Positions 8,939 through 17,814 of a DNA stretch of 64,000 bases are shown piece by piece. The DNA is from Thalassospiraceae bacterium LMO-JJ14 (GTDB lineage Bacteria > Pseudomonadota > Alphaproteobacteria > Rhodospirillales > Casp-alpha2). How positions within the stretch are numbered: position 1 is the first letter of the stretch; each line of letters begins with the position of its first letter. The stretch is from contig CP134604.1 in the NCBI GenBank assembly GCA_021555105.2, positions 3,829,487-3,893,486 on the forward strand, written 5' to 3'. The notes beneath the pieces were generated by a model. It saw only the letters and a list, made by a program, of their open reading frames with translations. It had not been told where the DNA came from and did not search any database. Made by a program: the position numbers and the translations under genes.

Positions 8939-10216
8939 ATGAACGCTTTTTGGATAGCCCTCCTTGTCGGCGTCTTCATTTTTGCTGCACCCGTCGAAGG
9001 CCGCGCGCAGTCGACGGCGCGTCCGCCAGCCGCAGAGGAAGCACTCAATCGCGGATTCGAGATGGCGCAGCGTGAACGCTGGTCACTTGCCATCCGCTAT
9101 TTCGGGGACGCCCAGGAACTGGCCCCGTCCGACCCGATCATATTGTTCAACCTGGCCCTGGCGAACGACCGTGCAGCTGGCCGCCACATTATCGCGGCCG
9201 CCTGGTACCGTGCATACCTCGAAGCTGCGCCGAACGCCGCTAACGCGGCTAAAGTCCGGGCACGGGTCACGGACCTGGAAATCGACGTCGAGACGTTGAT
9301 CGTCGACATGCTCGAAACGGTGCGGGCCGTCTCTCAGCAGTTGAACGCCCAGTCCAGAGCTGCCGCCACGTCGCAAATCATCGGCGCCCAAGCGGTCACC
9401 GGCAATCTGCAGCAGGCGTTGCTCGGCTTGGCGAGCCTCCAGCCCGGATCAAAGTCTGATTGGGCACGTGCCCGTGTCGCCGCCGCCCAAGCCAAAAAAG
9501 GCGACTTGGCTGCGGCAAAGTCCATCGCACGAGCGATCTCGCGTCTTCCCGTACGGCGCTGGACCCTCGCCGAAATCGCCGTGCACGAAGCCCTTCGGTC
9601 CGAGTTCGCGGCGGCCGTCCAGACAGCGGAAACCATCGGTGCGGGCGAAGAACAGGATTTCGCTTTTTCGCGCATTGCCGCCCTGCAAGCCGAAGCGGAC
9701 GATCTGGCCGGCGCCGGGCAAACGGCCGAGAGAATATCGGAGGCCGCGGCTGCGCACCGGATCGCCGCCAATGCAGCAATCGCGGTCGCTTCATTTAAGG
9801 CCGGCCAACCGTGGCTGAAGGAAAAAGCCGCTGCAATACTTGACGAGGGCTTCGCCCAAGCCGGCACGATGGCGGATTCAACCCAGCGCCAGTTTGCCTT
9901 GCTCCAGATCGCCCGCGCACGGGCGTCGACCGGCGACATGAACGCGGCCCGCCAAACCGCCGCACTGATGATCGACGCGCGCTTCAAGCACCTTGCGGCG
10001 CAAACCATAGCCGAGGCGGAAGGCGACACCCGGACCGCCGCGATACACAAATGGTCGGCGCTCGCCCATCAAGCGATGGCCGCATCAACAATCCAGGATA
10101 TCTCCGCTTTTCTAGAACGTGCCAAAGCGAGCCCGCCAAAGGAAGCCATCCAGATGATCACTGCGGCGATTGAAGCGTGGGCACTGTTAGCGCAAAAATT
10201 AAGAGGCTCCCGATAA
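8939..10216 (+). CDS. Exported TPR/alpha-helical repeat protein of unknown function
   Basis: A 425-residue, strongly Ala-rich helical protein. The first 24 residues are a signal peptide (WIALLVGVFIFAAPVEG, cleavage near GRAQS). Residues about 35-110 are TPR-like (EEALNRGFEMAQRERWSLAIRYF and the following helix pairs). The remainder is a series of repeats with the pattern 'AARxxAAxxxAGDxxxAxxxAxxI', seen for example in AKKGDLAAAKSIARAIS and ASTGDMNAARQTAALMI. A strong ribosome site (AAGGTGGG) sits before the ATG. Probably a periplasmic scaffold or adaptor. It might belong with the other exported TPR protein at 6540, but there is no direct evidence. Confidence 0.7.
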   Translation: MNAFWIALLVGVFIFAAPVEGRAQSTARPPAAEEALNRGFEMAQRERWSLAIRYFGDAQELAPSDPIILFNLALANDRAAGRHIIAAAWYRAYLEAAPNAANAAKVRARVTDLEIDVETLIVDMLETVRAVSQQLNAQSRAAATSQIIGAQAVTGNLQQALLGLASLQPGSKSDWARARVAAAQAKKGDLAAAKSIARAISRLPVRRWTLAEIAVHEALRSEFAAAVQTAETIGAGEEQDFAFSRIAALQAEADDLAGAGQTAERISEAAAAHRIAANAAIAVASFKAGQPWLKEKAAAILDEGFAQAGTMADSTQRQFALLQIARARASTGDMNAARQTAALMIDARFKHLAAQTIAEAEGDTRTAAIHKWSALAHQAMAASTIQDISAFLERAKASPPKEAIQMITAAIEAWALLAQKLRGSR

Positions 10217-10228
10217 GCGTATCGTTGC

Positions 10229-10408
10229 TCAGGAGATCGGCGTCGGTGTCGAACAGGAATCACCACCAAGCGGCGGGCTGTATTCTTGTGGCTCGAAGGG
10301 TACGGGCGATGGGGTTTGCGTCTGACCGGCCTCGGCGGCCACGGCACGTTCGCTGAGCGCGATCTCACAAAGTACGAAGACGGCAACGGCAAAACATAGA
10401 TGCTTCAC
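10229..10408 (-). CDS. 59-residue secreted peptide, GTG start
   Basis: A short frame with a GTG start (complement of 10406-10408) preceded by AGAGAGGATC. It encodes VKHLCFAVAVFVLCEIAL, a signal-peptide-like core, then a cleavage-site-like AVAAEAG. A short Pro-rich tail follows (PSPVPFEPQEYSPPLGG) with one Cys near the end. The stop lies 12 bp past the convergent 8939 TPR gene. The exact function is unknown. The combination of ribosome site, signal peptide and lack of internal stops supports a real gene, but length limits certainty. Confidence 0.5.
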   Translation of the reverse strand: MKHLCFAVAVFVLCEIALSERAVAAEAGQTQTPSPVPFEPQEYSPPLGGDSCSTPTPIS

Positions 10409-10509
10409 GGCACGATCCTCTCTCTATCAACGTCGAAACCTATGCTACGCCACATCTTTCAGAACGATCAAGCAGCAGCCGAACCTGTTCGGCACTGTTA
10501 TCCGTGAAC

Positions 10510-10764
10510 TCAACGCAAGCTGCAGAGGTTCGCGATCAGGGCCTGTTCTTTTTGCCTAAGCTCGGCGGCTATTTTATGGGCCAAATCCAGATCGGCGCTG
10601 CAACAAACCTGAACGACGTCAACGCACCCGGCACGCGCCTCACGCAGGACCGTCAACAAGGCATTCTCGATTATACGCGAAACATCGTCTGATTTATCGA
10701 CATCGCTCCCCAGCGAAGTTAAAACTTCCTTCGCCGTCTCCTCGGCCATTTGCTTAATGGACAT
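10510..10764 (-). CDS. Small helical hypothetical protein
   Basis: An 84-residue, mostly helical cytoplasmic protein (MSIKQMAEETAKEVLTSLG...) with no signal peptide or membrane segment. It contains CVDVVQVCCSAD with three cysteines in the middle. A GGAGGG lies at good distance before the ATG; a GTG one codon upstream is possible. I do not recognise a family. It is the second of two short leftward genes between the exported TPR protein and the cupin gene. Confidence 0.55.
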   Translation of the reverse strand: MSIKQMAEETAKEVLTSLGSDVDKSDDVSRIIENALLTVLREARAGCVDVVQVCCSADLDLAHKIAAELRQKEQALIANLCSLR

Positions 10765-10960
10765 CACACCCTCCGTTGCACATAAATACCAAATATGAAA
10801 ACTATCTGATGCACAGTATCACGCCGAAAGGGAAAACTGACAATTCTCTACCGGTCGGCGAACCGATCAACAGACAACGGACCATTTAGGTGCGCTGCGT
10901 ATTTATATTCCGTTCCCAAATGTGCTAATTTCAGATCATGGCACAAAGGAATCAGGGAGC

Positions 10961-11539
10961 ATGAATGTGCGCGACACTGTAATTTCTAATCTCGTTAGCG
11001 ACCTCAAGACCGCAACAGCGGGCATCGGCGATCCTGCCGCCGCCATAGAACACGCTTCGCCGATTATTAAAAAAATGGCGGCCGATATCTCGTGGGTAAA
11101 ACCGGAATACTATCTTTGCGATGAGGATCAGGGGTTCGGGATTACCATTCTCAATGAAGAGCCGGACCACGCGCTGCTTGTGCAGGTCATCTGCTGGCTC
11201 CCGGGGCGCGGTGTTGCGCCGCACGACCATCAGACCTGGGGCGTCGTGGTCGGCATCGACGGCGTCGAGGTCAATGTCGACTGGCGGCGGCGGGACGACG
11301 GATCCAAACCGGGCTTTGCCGATCTTGAGATCGCCAGGGAAACCGATGTCACCCGCGGCGCCCTTGTCAGTTTTCTGCCGGACGATATCCATGGTGTCAG
11401 AAATGACGGAGACGTCCCTTCACTGTCGCTGCATGTTTACGGCATTGCGCCCGCGAGTTTGAACCGCTCCGAATTCGATCCCATCAACAAAACGCAAAAG
11501 CCTTGCCCGCAACGCAAACGCACCATGGCGGACGCTTGA
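10961..11539 (+). CDS. Cupin-type cysteine dioxygenase-like protein
   Basis: A 192-residue cupin resembling the cysteine/3-mercaptopropionate dioxygenase family, non-haem iron enzymes that oxidise thiols to sulfinates. The metal-site motif is visible as GVAPHDHQTWGVVVG (two His in HDH), with the third His expected in SLHVYGIAP. The start at 10961 was chosen because AGGGAGC precedes it; an ATG 39 bases upstream has no such site. The next gene, a GFA-domain protein, starts 16 bp downstream and an aldo/keto reductase follows, so these three may form one unit handling thiol or aldehyde compounds. The substrate is not certain. Confidence 0.78.
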   Translation: MNVRDTVISNLVSDLKTATAGIGDPAAAIEHASPIIKKMAADISWVKPEYYLCDEDQGFGITILNEEPDHALLVQVICWLPGRGVAPHDHQTWGVVVGIDGVEVNVDWRRRDDGSKPGFADLEIARETDVTRGALVSFLPDDIHGVRNDGDVPSLSLHVYGIAPASLNRSEFDPINKTQKPCPQRKRTMADA

Positions 11540-11555
11540 TATCGGGAATTATTAC

Positions 11556-11963
11556 ATGAGCACCACGCATCTTGGATCGTGCCTTTGCGGCGCAGTTAAA
11601 TTCGAAATCAAAGGCGACTTCAAACGCTTCTTCCTCTGTCATTGCCAGCGCTGCCGCAAGAGCACCGGGTCTGCGCACGCATCGAACCTGTTTTCATCGA
11701 CGGCAGCCCTGACCTGGCTTTCGGGAGAAGACAATATCCATACCTACCGGATACCGGGCGCGCGGCACGCGAAAAGCTTCTGCACCGAATGCGGTGGCGC
11801 GCTGGCCCGCAAAACGCCGGACGGCAGCATGGTGATCGTGCCGGCCGGCAGCCTCGATACGCCGGTCGGTCTTCGTCCTGTCGGCCATATCTATTGCAAG
11901 GACCGGGCAAACTGGGACGATTGCCTGCACGACCTGCCCGAGTTCAACCAGCTGCCGAATTGA
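11556..11963 (+). CDS. GFA family (CENP-V/GFA domain) protein
   Basis: A 135-residue zinc protein of the glutathione-dependent formaldehyde-activating enzyme (Gfa) fold. The zinc-binding cysteines are conserved: GSCLCGAVKFEI near the N-terminus, FLCHCQRCRKSTGS at about 29-42, and SFCTECGGAL at about 78-87. These are the CxC, CxxC and CxxC sets of the family. The original family member was proposed to speed S-hydroxymethylglutathione formation, but most homologues have no proven activity. It sits between a thiol-dioxygenase-like cupin and an aldo/keto reductase, which fits thiol or aldehyde handling, as inference only. Confidence 0.9.
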   Translation: MSTTHLGSCLCGAVKFEIKGDFKRFFLCHCQRCRKSTGSAHASNLFSSTAALTWLSGEDNIHTYRIPGARHAKSFCTECGGALARKTPDGSMVIVPAGSLDTPVGLRPVGHIYCKDRANWDDCLHDLPEFNQLPN

Positions 11964-11989
11964 GCGGTCGTCCACAGCAGAGGTTTGAC

Positions 11990-12832
11990 ATGCGAAACAT
12001 CACTCTCCCCGGTGGCGATCTGTTTCCGAAACTCGGCCTCGGCACATGGTACATGGGAGAATCGAAATCCCAGTTCGACCGTGAAGCCGCCGCCGTGCGG
12101 CACGCCATGGAACGCGGGATCCGCTTGATCGATACCGCGGAAATGTACGGCAACGGCGGTGCAGAAGAGGTTGTAGGTGCAGCGCTCGCAAGTGCCGGCA
12201 TTCCGCGTGCGGACATCTTCATTGTCTCCAAGGTGCTGCCGAGCAACGCACATCATGATGATGTGATCCGCGCGTGCGAGCGCAGCCTTGTCCGGCTCGG
12301 CACCGACTATATTGACATGTACCTATTACACTGGCGCGGCGCGGCCCCGTTTCTGGAAACCATCGAGGCGTTCGAAGAGCTGCAATCAGCCGGGAAAATT
12401 CGCCACTTCGGCGTTTCGAATTTCGACAAACGCGACATGGAGGAATGGCTCTATTGCAAGGGCGGCAAGGCGTTGGCCTGCAATCAGATTCTTTACAACC
12501 TGAGCCGGCGCGGTCCGGAGTGGGATTTGCTGCCGTTCTGCCGTAACCACGGCGTGCCGGTGATGGCCTATTCACCGCTCGAGCAGGGGCGGCTTCAGGG
12601 AGATCCGGTGCTTGCCCGGATCGCCGCCAGATACGGCGTCAGCGATTTACAGATCGCCTTGGCCTGGGTGCTGGCACAGGACAATGTCATTGCAATCCCA
12701 AAGGCCGTCAACCATGCCCACATTGATCAGAACATGGCGGCGCTGGATATCGAGCTCGATGCCGAAGATCACGCGCTCCTGAACGCCGCGTTCGCACCGC
12801 CGGACGGGCCGTCGCATCTTGAGATGTTATAG
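11990..12832 (+). CDS. Aldo/keto reductase
   Basis: A 280-residue cytoplasmic aldo/keto reductase. Catalytic Asp and Tyr are in LIDTAEMYGNGGAEE (about 44-58), Lys in IVSKVLPSN, His in MYLLHWRG. The C-terminal IAIPKAVNHAHIDQN block contacts NADPH. It lacks the signal sequence of the exported reductase at 293. The ATG at 11990 starts MRNITLPGGDLFPKLGLGTW; longer in-frame extensions upstream overlap the GFA gene and are rejected. It lies 26 bp after the GFA gene and is probably co-transcribed with it and the cupin gene. The substrate is unknown, probably small aldehydes or 2,5-diketo-type compounds. Confidence 0.9.
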   Translation: MRNITLPGGDLFPKLGLGTWYMGESKSQFDREAAAVRHAMERGIRLIDTAEMYGNGGAEEVVGAALASAGIPRADIFIVSKVLPSNAHHDDVIRACERSLVRLGTDYIDMYLLHWRGAAPFLETIEAFEELQSAGKIRHFGVSNFDKRDMEEWLYCKGGKALACNQILYNLSRRGPEWDLLPFCRNHGVPVMAYSPLEQGRLQGDPVLARIAARYGVSDLQIALAWVLAQDNVIAIPKAVNHAHIDQNMAALDIELDAEDHALLNAAFAPPDGPSHLEML

Positions 12833-12850
12833 CTTCCGCAGACGCCCCGC

Positions 12851-13426
12851 CTAGACTCTCCCACGATTGTGCACATCGAACATTTCTTCCCAAAGCTGGC
12901 TTTTCTGGGAGGCGAAATCGAAATGGGTGACGATGTTGGTGACGTTCTCGTTGTCCGAGGAAAGAGGCAGGCGGATACTTGGCACGATCAGCCTGCGCGC
13001 GTACCTGCGCGTTGCCGATGCATCCCATAAAAACGGCATCGGCTGGCGCGACTCGATGACGGTTTTATAGTCCGCCAGCACCTGCTCGCGCCGTCGCTCG
13101 TCCAGATACCCCATGTTAGTGTTCAACAACGATTGCCCGGTTCTGTCGAAGTACAGAACATCGGTAAGGCCCGTCCCCCAGAAGCGAAACGTGACATCGA
13201 AAGGGTCTGCCGATATATCGACGACATGGGTATATCTGATCAAGTCGGCGGGCAGGCTGATCATATCGAACTCTGCCCAATCGGGGGCAAAGCGTTCGCC
13301 CCTGATCGCATTCCAGTGGTCATAAATTTCCCGGCAATCACTGCCCATGATATCAGCGAGTGGTATATGGACGGAAGAGACGGCAACGCTTCCCAACGAG
13401 AATTTTTCCTGATCGTGGTCCGTCAT
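12851..13426 (-). CDS. PAS_5-type PAS domain protein
   Basis: A 191-residue single-domain PAS protein of the PAS_5 (formerly DUF1457) type. Diagnostic features are the 'YDHWNAIRGERFAPDWAEFD' opening, the VDISADPFDVTFRFWGTGL strand pair, and a late IVTHFDFA strand. The family is abundant in Rhodospirillales and has no fused output domain; its role is unknown but probably sensory. The ATG at 13426 is preceded by AGGATCGAAG; an ATG six codons upstream is less well placed. Two relatives occur in this window (17815 and 22947). It is convergent with the aldo/keto reductase. Confidence 0.85.
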   Translation of the reverse strand: MTDHDQEKFSLGSVAVSSVHIPLADIMGSDCREIYDHWNAIRGERFAPDWAEFDMISLPADLIRYTHVVDISADPFDVTFRFWGTGLTDVLYFDRTGQSLLNTNMGYLDERRREQVLADYKTVIESRQPMPFLWDASATRRYARRLIVPSIRLPLSSDNENVTNIVTHFDFASQKSQLWEEMFDVHNRGRV

Positions 13427-13580
13427 CTTCGATCCTGATTTCATATTCGTTCATGGCACGTGCAACGGCGCCCTTGCCAGAGTAGCGCGATCCGGCAGCA
13501 ACCTCATTACAAGTATAGCGGTTCATGCTGAATAGGGGGGTATATTACATCCCAAGGGTCGGCTTTTGGCCATCCCCCTA

Positions 13581-14417
13581 TCAGAACGGCTCGTCCCCTT
13601 CCAGGCACATGCGGTGCAGGATGCGCCCTTCGGCGGGGTCATAATCCGTATGCGCGACATGCAGCAGGGCACGATTGTCCCAGACGACTAGATCGCCCGG
13701 CTGCCATCGGTGCCGATAAGTGACTTCCGGCGTCAGCACACGCGCCAGCAGATCGTTGGTGAACGCGCGGCTTTCGTCCTCGCCCCAACCTTCGAAGTGG
13801 GCCAGCTTGCCGGGATGGACGTAGATCGCCTTGTTCCCCGTCTCCGGGTGCGTACGGATAAAAGGGTGGACTTGCGGCGCGCCGAATTCGGTTCGCGCCT
13901 TGTCATCAACATAACCGACATCCTGTTCGATGCTGTTGACGGTTCTGAGCTTTGCCAGCGCCGCCTGCTCGTCCGGACTCAGTGACGCATAAGCCGCCTG
14001 CATGTTGGCGAAGCCGGTGTCGCCGCCTTCGCGCGGCAGTTTGACGGCATAAAGTGCTGTCATTTTCGGCGGCCGTGCATGATTGGTATGGTCGGTATGC
14101 CAGTCACGCGAGCCGATCGGCATGATCTTGCCGTCGTCCCGTTTGGTGTTGGCGACACGGCTGTCCAGCACGGCGATCTCAGGATGCGCCGGCATCAAAA
14201 GCTTGCTCAGGTGCTGGCGCATGGGGGCGCCGAAAATTCTCATGGCCTGCACATACTGCGCCGGGGTGAGGTCCTGTTCGCGGATCACCAAAACCAGACG
14301 ATCACGCAATGCGACGCGCAGGGCGTCCGCGTCCGCCCCCGAAACACCCCCGGCCAGGTCGATGCCTTTTGCCTCAACGCCGAGTGCGCCGGGTATCGGT
14401 GTCAGATTGACAGACAT
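13581..14417 (-). CDS. TauD/TfdA family 2-oxoglutarate dioxygenase
   Basis: A 278-residue Fe(II)/2-oxoglutarate-dependent dioxygenase of the TauD/TfdA family. The iron ligands are His and Asp in SRDWHTDHTNH and the distal His in ALLHVAHTDYD; Arg in GRILHRMCL binds 2-oxoglutarate. Family members hydroxylate taurine, aryloxy-acids, alkyl sulfates and similar compounds; the substrate is not evident. I placed the start at 14417 (MSVNLTPIPGALGVEAKG) because GGGAGGGA is just upstream and the N-terminus matches the family; a frame extension of 24 residues is unsupported. It is divergent from the Gfo/Idh/MocA oxidoreductase at 14567. Confidence 0.9.
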   Translation of the reverse strand: MSVNLTPIPGALGVEAKGIDLAGGVSGADADALRVALRDRLVLVIREQDLTPAQYVQAMRIFGAPMRQHLSKLLMPAHPEIAVLDSRVANTKRDDGKIMPIGSRDWHTDHTNHARPPKMTALYAVKLPREGGDTGFANMQAAYASLSPDEQAALAKLRTVNSIEQDVGYVDDKARTEFGAPQVHPFIRTHPETGNKAIYVHPGKLAHFEGWGEDESRAFTNDLLARVLTPEVTYRHRWQPGDLVVWDNRALLHVAHTDYDPAEGRILHRMCLEGDEPF

Positions 14418-14566
14418 TGATAAAGTTCCCTCCCTCGGAATTTTGTCTTCTATGCATTTTATATCACTTTCAATGCCTGCTATTAACATAGGAACTTAAA
14501 TTTCGTTTTCATCCATCTGCCCGCGCACCGGGCGCACGAGAAAATTCATCAAGGAAAGTACATATT

Positions 14567-15511
14567 ATGACGTACCGCGTTGGCATCATCGGATTGGGAA
14601 TCATGGGCCAGCGCATGCTGGGCAATATGTCATTGCACGATGCGTTCGACGTGGTCTCCGTTTTCGATCCGCAGCAAGCCCTGCCCGACCTGGAATACGC
14701 GCCGAGCGCCGAAGCCCTGATCAACAATCCGGATACCGATCTCGTCTACATCGCCTGCCCGCCCGCGTATCATGCGGCATATGCGGTCGCGGCGGCCGAG
14801 GCCGGTAAACCGGTCTTCTGTGAAAAGCCCCTCGGCGTCGATATCGAACAGTCCCGCACCTTGGTCGAGACGATCGAGCGTATCGGCGCCCCCAACGCGG
14901 TCAATTTTTCCTTTGCCGCCAATCCGAGCCGGGCATTTCTGAAGCAGATGGCAGCCGACGGCGCTTTCGGCGCCATTGACGGCATCGATATCCGCCTGCA
15001 TTTCGCATCCTGGCCGCGCGGCTGGCAGGAAGCGGCAGCATGGCTCGGCAAACGCCAGCAAGGCGGTTACGTACGCGAAGTGCTGTCGCACTTCATTTAT
15101 TTGCTCGAAAGCGTCTTTGGAGCGGCAAGCCTTGGCAGATCCCTCGTCCGCTATCCGGATGGCCCTGCCGGGGATAGCGCCGAAAGCCATGTCCTGGCCG
15201 AACTGACGTGCAACGGCATCCCGGTTTCAGTCGCCGGCGGGGTCGGCGGTACCGGACCTGACCGGATTGAATTCACCGTCTGGGGACAAAAGCAATCCTG
15301 CCGGCTGGACGACTGGTACACGATATTCCTTTCCGACGGCGCCGGCTGGCATGCGGCAAACACCGGCATCGATGATCCGCGCCAGGTCGGCCGCATTCAG
15401 CAACTGGACCATCTTGCGCGGTTCATGCGCGCAGAGGATCATGAACTACCGGATTTCCGCGCCGCCCTTTCGGTACAACAAATCATCGAAAGTATCCTTA
15501 AAGGACACTAG
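14567..15511 (+). CDS. Gfo/Idh/MocA family oxidoreductase
   Basis: A 314-residue NAD(P)-dependent oxidoreductase. The Rossmann glycine motif is GIIGLGIMGQRML at residues 6-18, and the family's substrate/cofactor motif is CEKPLGVD near residue 86. The C-terminal half carries the alpha/beta substrate domain. Such enzymes oxidise sugars, inositols or related polyols or reduce imines; the substrate cannot be deduced. AAGGA lies before the ATG. The divergent TauD-type gene could be a pathway partner, but only shared position suggests it. Confidence 0.88.
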   Translation: MTYRVGIIGLGIMGQRMLGNMSLHDAFDVVSVFDPQQALPDLEYAPSAEALINNPDTDLVYIACPPAYHAAYAVAAAEAGKPVFCEKPLGVDIEQSRTLVETIERIGAPNAVNFSFAANPSRAFLKQMAADGAFGAIDGIDIRLHFASWPRGWQEAAAWLGKRQQGGYVREVLSHFIYLLESVFGAASLGRSLVRYPDGPAGDSAESHVLAELTCNGIPVSVAGGVGGTGPDRIEFTVWGQKQSCRLDDWYTIFLSDGAGWHAANTGIDDPRQVGRIQQLDHLARFMRAEDHELPDFRAALSVQQIIESILKGH

Positions 15512-15524
15512 ACGACCTCAGGGC

Positions 15525-15995
15525 CTATAGCTCTTTGTGCATGACGAAATTCCGGATCGAAACACCATCCCTTACGACCGTTTGCGGTCTGATGACCACC
15601 CAGCCCTGCCGTTCAAAAAATGCGCGGGCAAGATGGCTGGCATCGGATGTCAGTCTTGAGAGACCGTTACTGGTGGCCTCGCATACAATCTCATCATAAA
15701 GCGCCTTCGCTACACCTTTCCCGATATACGCAGGTGCGACATAGGCAAGATCAATGTGTCCCACCGCAGTCATCGTCATAAAGCCGATAATGGCGCCATC
15801 CAATTCAGCGACAAACCCCGTTTGTGCCATAAGCCGGTCATGCCAACGGACGAGTTCCGGCACCTCGGGCGCCCAGGCTTGCCTTTGCGCGTCGTCATAG
15901 TATCCAGCCGCCCCCTGCCGGACGGCGCAGTAAAAAAGCTGCGCCGTGGCGGCGATGTCATCATCCTGAATTCTCCGTATCCGCATCTTCTTCAC
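15525..15995 (-). CDS. GNAT family N-acetyltransferase
   Basis: A 156-residue GCN5-type acetyltransferase. The fold is readable: the beta-strand IGFMTMTAVGHIDLAYVAPAYIGKGVAKALYDEIV contains the acetyl-CoA pyrophosphate loop (IGKGVAKAL, corresponding to Q/RxxGxG/A). The C-terminal part ARAFFERQGWVVI is the typical 'A-xx-F-Y/F-xx-x-G' motif. The start codon appears to be GTG with GGATC upstream; an ATG three codons in is an alternative. The substrate is unknown. It is convergent with the Gfo/Idh/MocA gene, with 13 bp between stops. Confidence 0.85.
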   Translation of the reverse strand: MKKMRIRRIQDDDIAATAQLFYCAVRQGAAGYYDDAQRQAWAPEVPELVRWHDRLMAQTGFVAELDGAIIGFMTMTAVGHIDLAYVAPAYIGKGVAKALYDEIVCEATSNGLSRLTSDASHLARAFFERQGWVVIRPQTVVRDGVSIRNFVMHKEL

Positions 15996-16281
15996 GATCC
16001 GTAAGCGCTCGTTATTCTAAACAGGCATCCCCGGGCAACCCCAGCCGACTATCCCCGACGATGTTAGTCGAATTCAAGGTGTGTATCTTTTATTTGCTCC
16101 TGATTTTAATTTGCAGAAAAACCGCACTCTGCTGTTTAAGGTTGCTCATGTCTCCCATTCTTGCAGCCATGCTGATCTTGGCTCGCGAAACTTCATTTCC
16201 CCTAGACATCAAACCGGGGAAATCCAATAGTTCCGCCAAGCAGAGCAATGGGCACAAGCGGATGACCGGGGTAAGACGGCG

Positions 16282-17685
16282 ATGAGCGACTATGATTTCG
16301 ATCTGTTTGTTATCGGGTCCGGTCCTGCCGGACAACGTGCGGCGGTACAGGCCGCCAAGCTCGGCAAGCGGGTCGGGCTTGCCGAACGCCAGGCTGTCGT
16401 CGGCGGCGTCTGTCTGAACACCGGCACCATCCCTTCGAAGACGCTCCGCGCCGCGACCATGCATCTGTCCGGGTATCATGAACGCAGCATCTACGGCTCG
16501 TCGTACAAGGTGAAACAGGAAATCACCATGGCCGACCTGCTGGGCCGCGCCAATCATGTTCGCCAGCTCGGCGTCGATGTTGCGCGCCATCAGATGCAGC
16601 GCAACGGCATTCAGATCATCGAGGCCTCGGCCTCGTTCATCGATCCGCATCGTATTTTGCTGACCCCCGTGGCCGGTGGTGCGCCCAGCGAGATCACAGC
16701 CGCCAACGTCGTCATCGGCGTCGGCACGACGACGACCCGTGACGACAGCATCGCCTTTGACGGCGAGCATATATTCACGAGCGACGATATCCTTGAGCTC
16801 AAAACCCTGCCGAAAAGCCTGACCGTGGTCGGTGCGGGTGTTATCGGCATCGAATACGCGACGATCTTCGCGACCCTCGGCGTGCGCGTCACCGTTGTCG
16901 ACAAGCGCACCCGGCTGTTGCCGTTCGTCGACGAGGAAATCATCGACACCCTCGTCCACCTGATGCGCCAGGAGCGCGTGACCATGCGTCTCGGCGAAGG
17001 CGTCAGCGGCATGGAACTGACCGACGGCGATCAGGGCCAGGCGGTACATATCGCGCTCGAGAGCGGCAAGCACATCACCACGGAAACGGTGCTGTATTCC
17101 ATCGGCCGCACCGGTGCTACCGAAACCCTCAATCTTGAAGCCGCCGGGCTTGCCACCGATGATCGCGGACGTATTCCCGTCAACGCCAATTACGAAACCG
17201 GTGTCGAGCATATTTACGCCGTTGGCGATGTTATCGGCTTTCCAAGTCTCGCCTCGACATCAATGGAACAGGGCCGCCTCGCTGCCTGTCATGCCTTTGG
17301 CGTCGAAGCGCACAGCTTTCCCGATCTATTGCCGTACGGGATTTATACAATTCCCGAGATTTCAGTCGTCGGACGCAACGAACAGGAGCTGACCGAGGCG
17401 GGGACACCCTACGAAGTCGGGCATGCCTCATACCGGGAAATTGCCCGCGGCCAGATCGTCGGCGATCAGGCGGGGCTTTTAAAGCTTATCTTCGACCCGG
17501 AGACACGCAAACTTCTGGGCGTTCATATCATCGGCGACGGCGCTTGCGAACTGATCCATATCGGCCAGGCGGTCATGTCGCTTGGCGGCACGATCGATTA
17601 CCTGATCGATACGGTTTTCAATTATCCGACATTTGCGGAATGCTACAAAACCGCCGCCTTCGACGGCATCAACCGCCTCGGCTAG
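16282..17685 (+). CDS. sthA: Soluble pyridine nucleotide transhydrogenase (Si-specific)
   Basis: A 467-residue flavoprotein of the pyridine nucleotide-disulfide oxidoreductase family that transfers hydride between NADPH and NAD+. FAD-binding GSGPAGQRAAVQAA is at residues 11-24. The position of the redox disulfide reads VCLNTGTIPSK: the second Cys is replaced by Thr, which distinguishes SthA from lipoamide dehydrogenase and glutathione reductase. The NAD-binding motif VGAGVIGIEYATI is near residue 186, and the dimerisation domain ends ECYKTAAFDGINRLG. Length matches E. coli SthA (466). It seems to be monocistronic. Confidence 0.95.
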   Translation: MSDYDFDLFVIGSGPAGQRAAVQAAKLGKRVGLAERQAVVGGVCLNTGTIPSKTLRAATMHLSGYHERSIYGSSYKVKQEITMADLLGRANHVRQLGVDVARHQMQRNGIQIIEASASFIDPHRILLTPVAGGAPSEITAANVVIGVGTTTTRDDSIAFDGEHIFTSDDILELKTLPKSLTVVGAGVIGIEYATIFATLGVRVTVVDKRTRLLPFVDEEIIDTLVHLMRQERVTMRLGEGVSGMELTDGDQGQAVHIALESGKHITTETVLYSIGRTGATETLNLEAAGLATDDRGRIPVNANYETGVEHIYAVGDVIGFPSLASTSMEQGRLAACHAFGVEAHSFPDLLPYGIYTIPEISVVGRNEQELTEAGTPYEVGHASYREIARGQIVGDQAGLLKLIFDPETRKLLGVHIIGDGACELIHIGQAVMSLGGTIDYLIDTVFNYPTFAECYKTAAFDGINRLG

Positions 17686-17814
17686 GTTCAGATCGAATCG
17701 GGACGCAACGTAAAAAGCCATCACGGATTCAGAGATTGTTTTGCTTCTCGCAGTTTTTAGATATTCTTTAGAAGCACTAAACAGTAATAGATTTTTTCTG
17801 AAGAAAGATCGCCC

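Noticed and set aside
16061..16285. 74-codon hydrophobic frame overlapping the sthA start
   Set aside because: It lacks a convincing ribosome site, its composition follows the AT-rich promoter region, and it overlaps sthA. It is more likely leader DNA than a gene.
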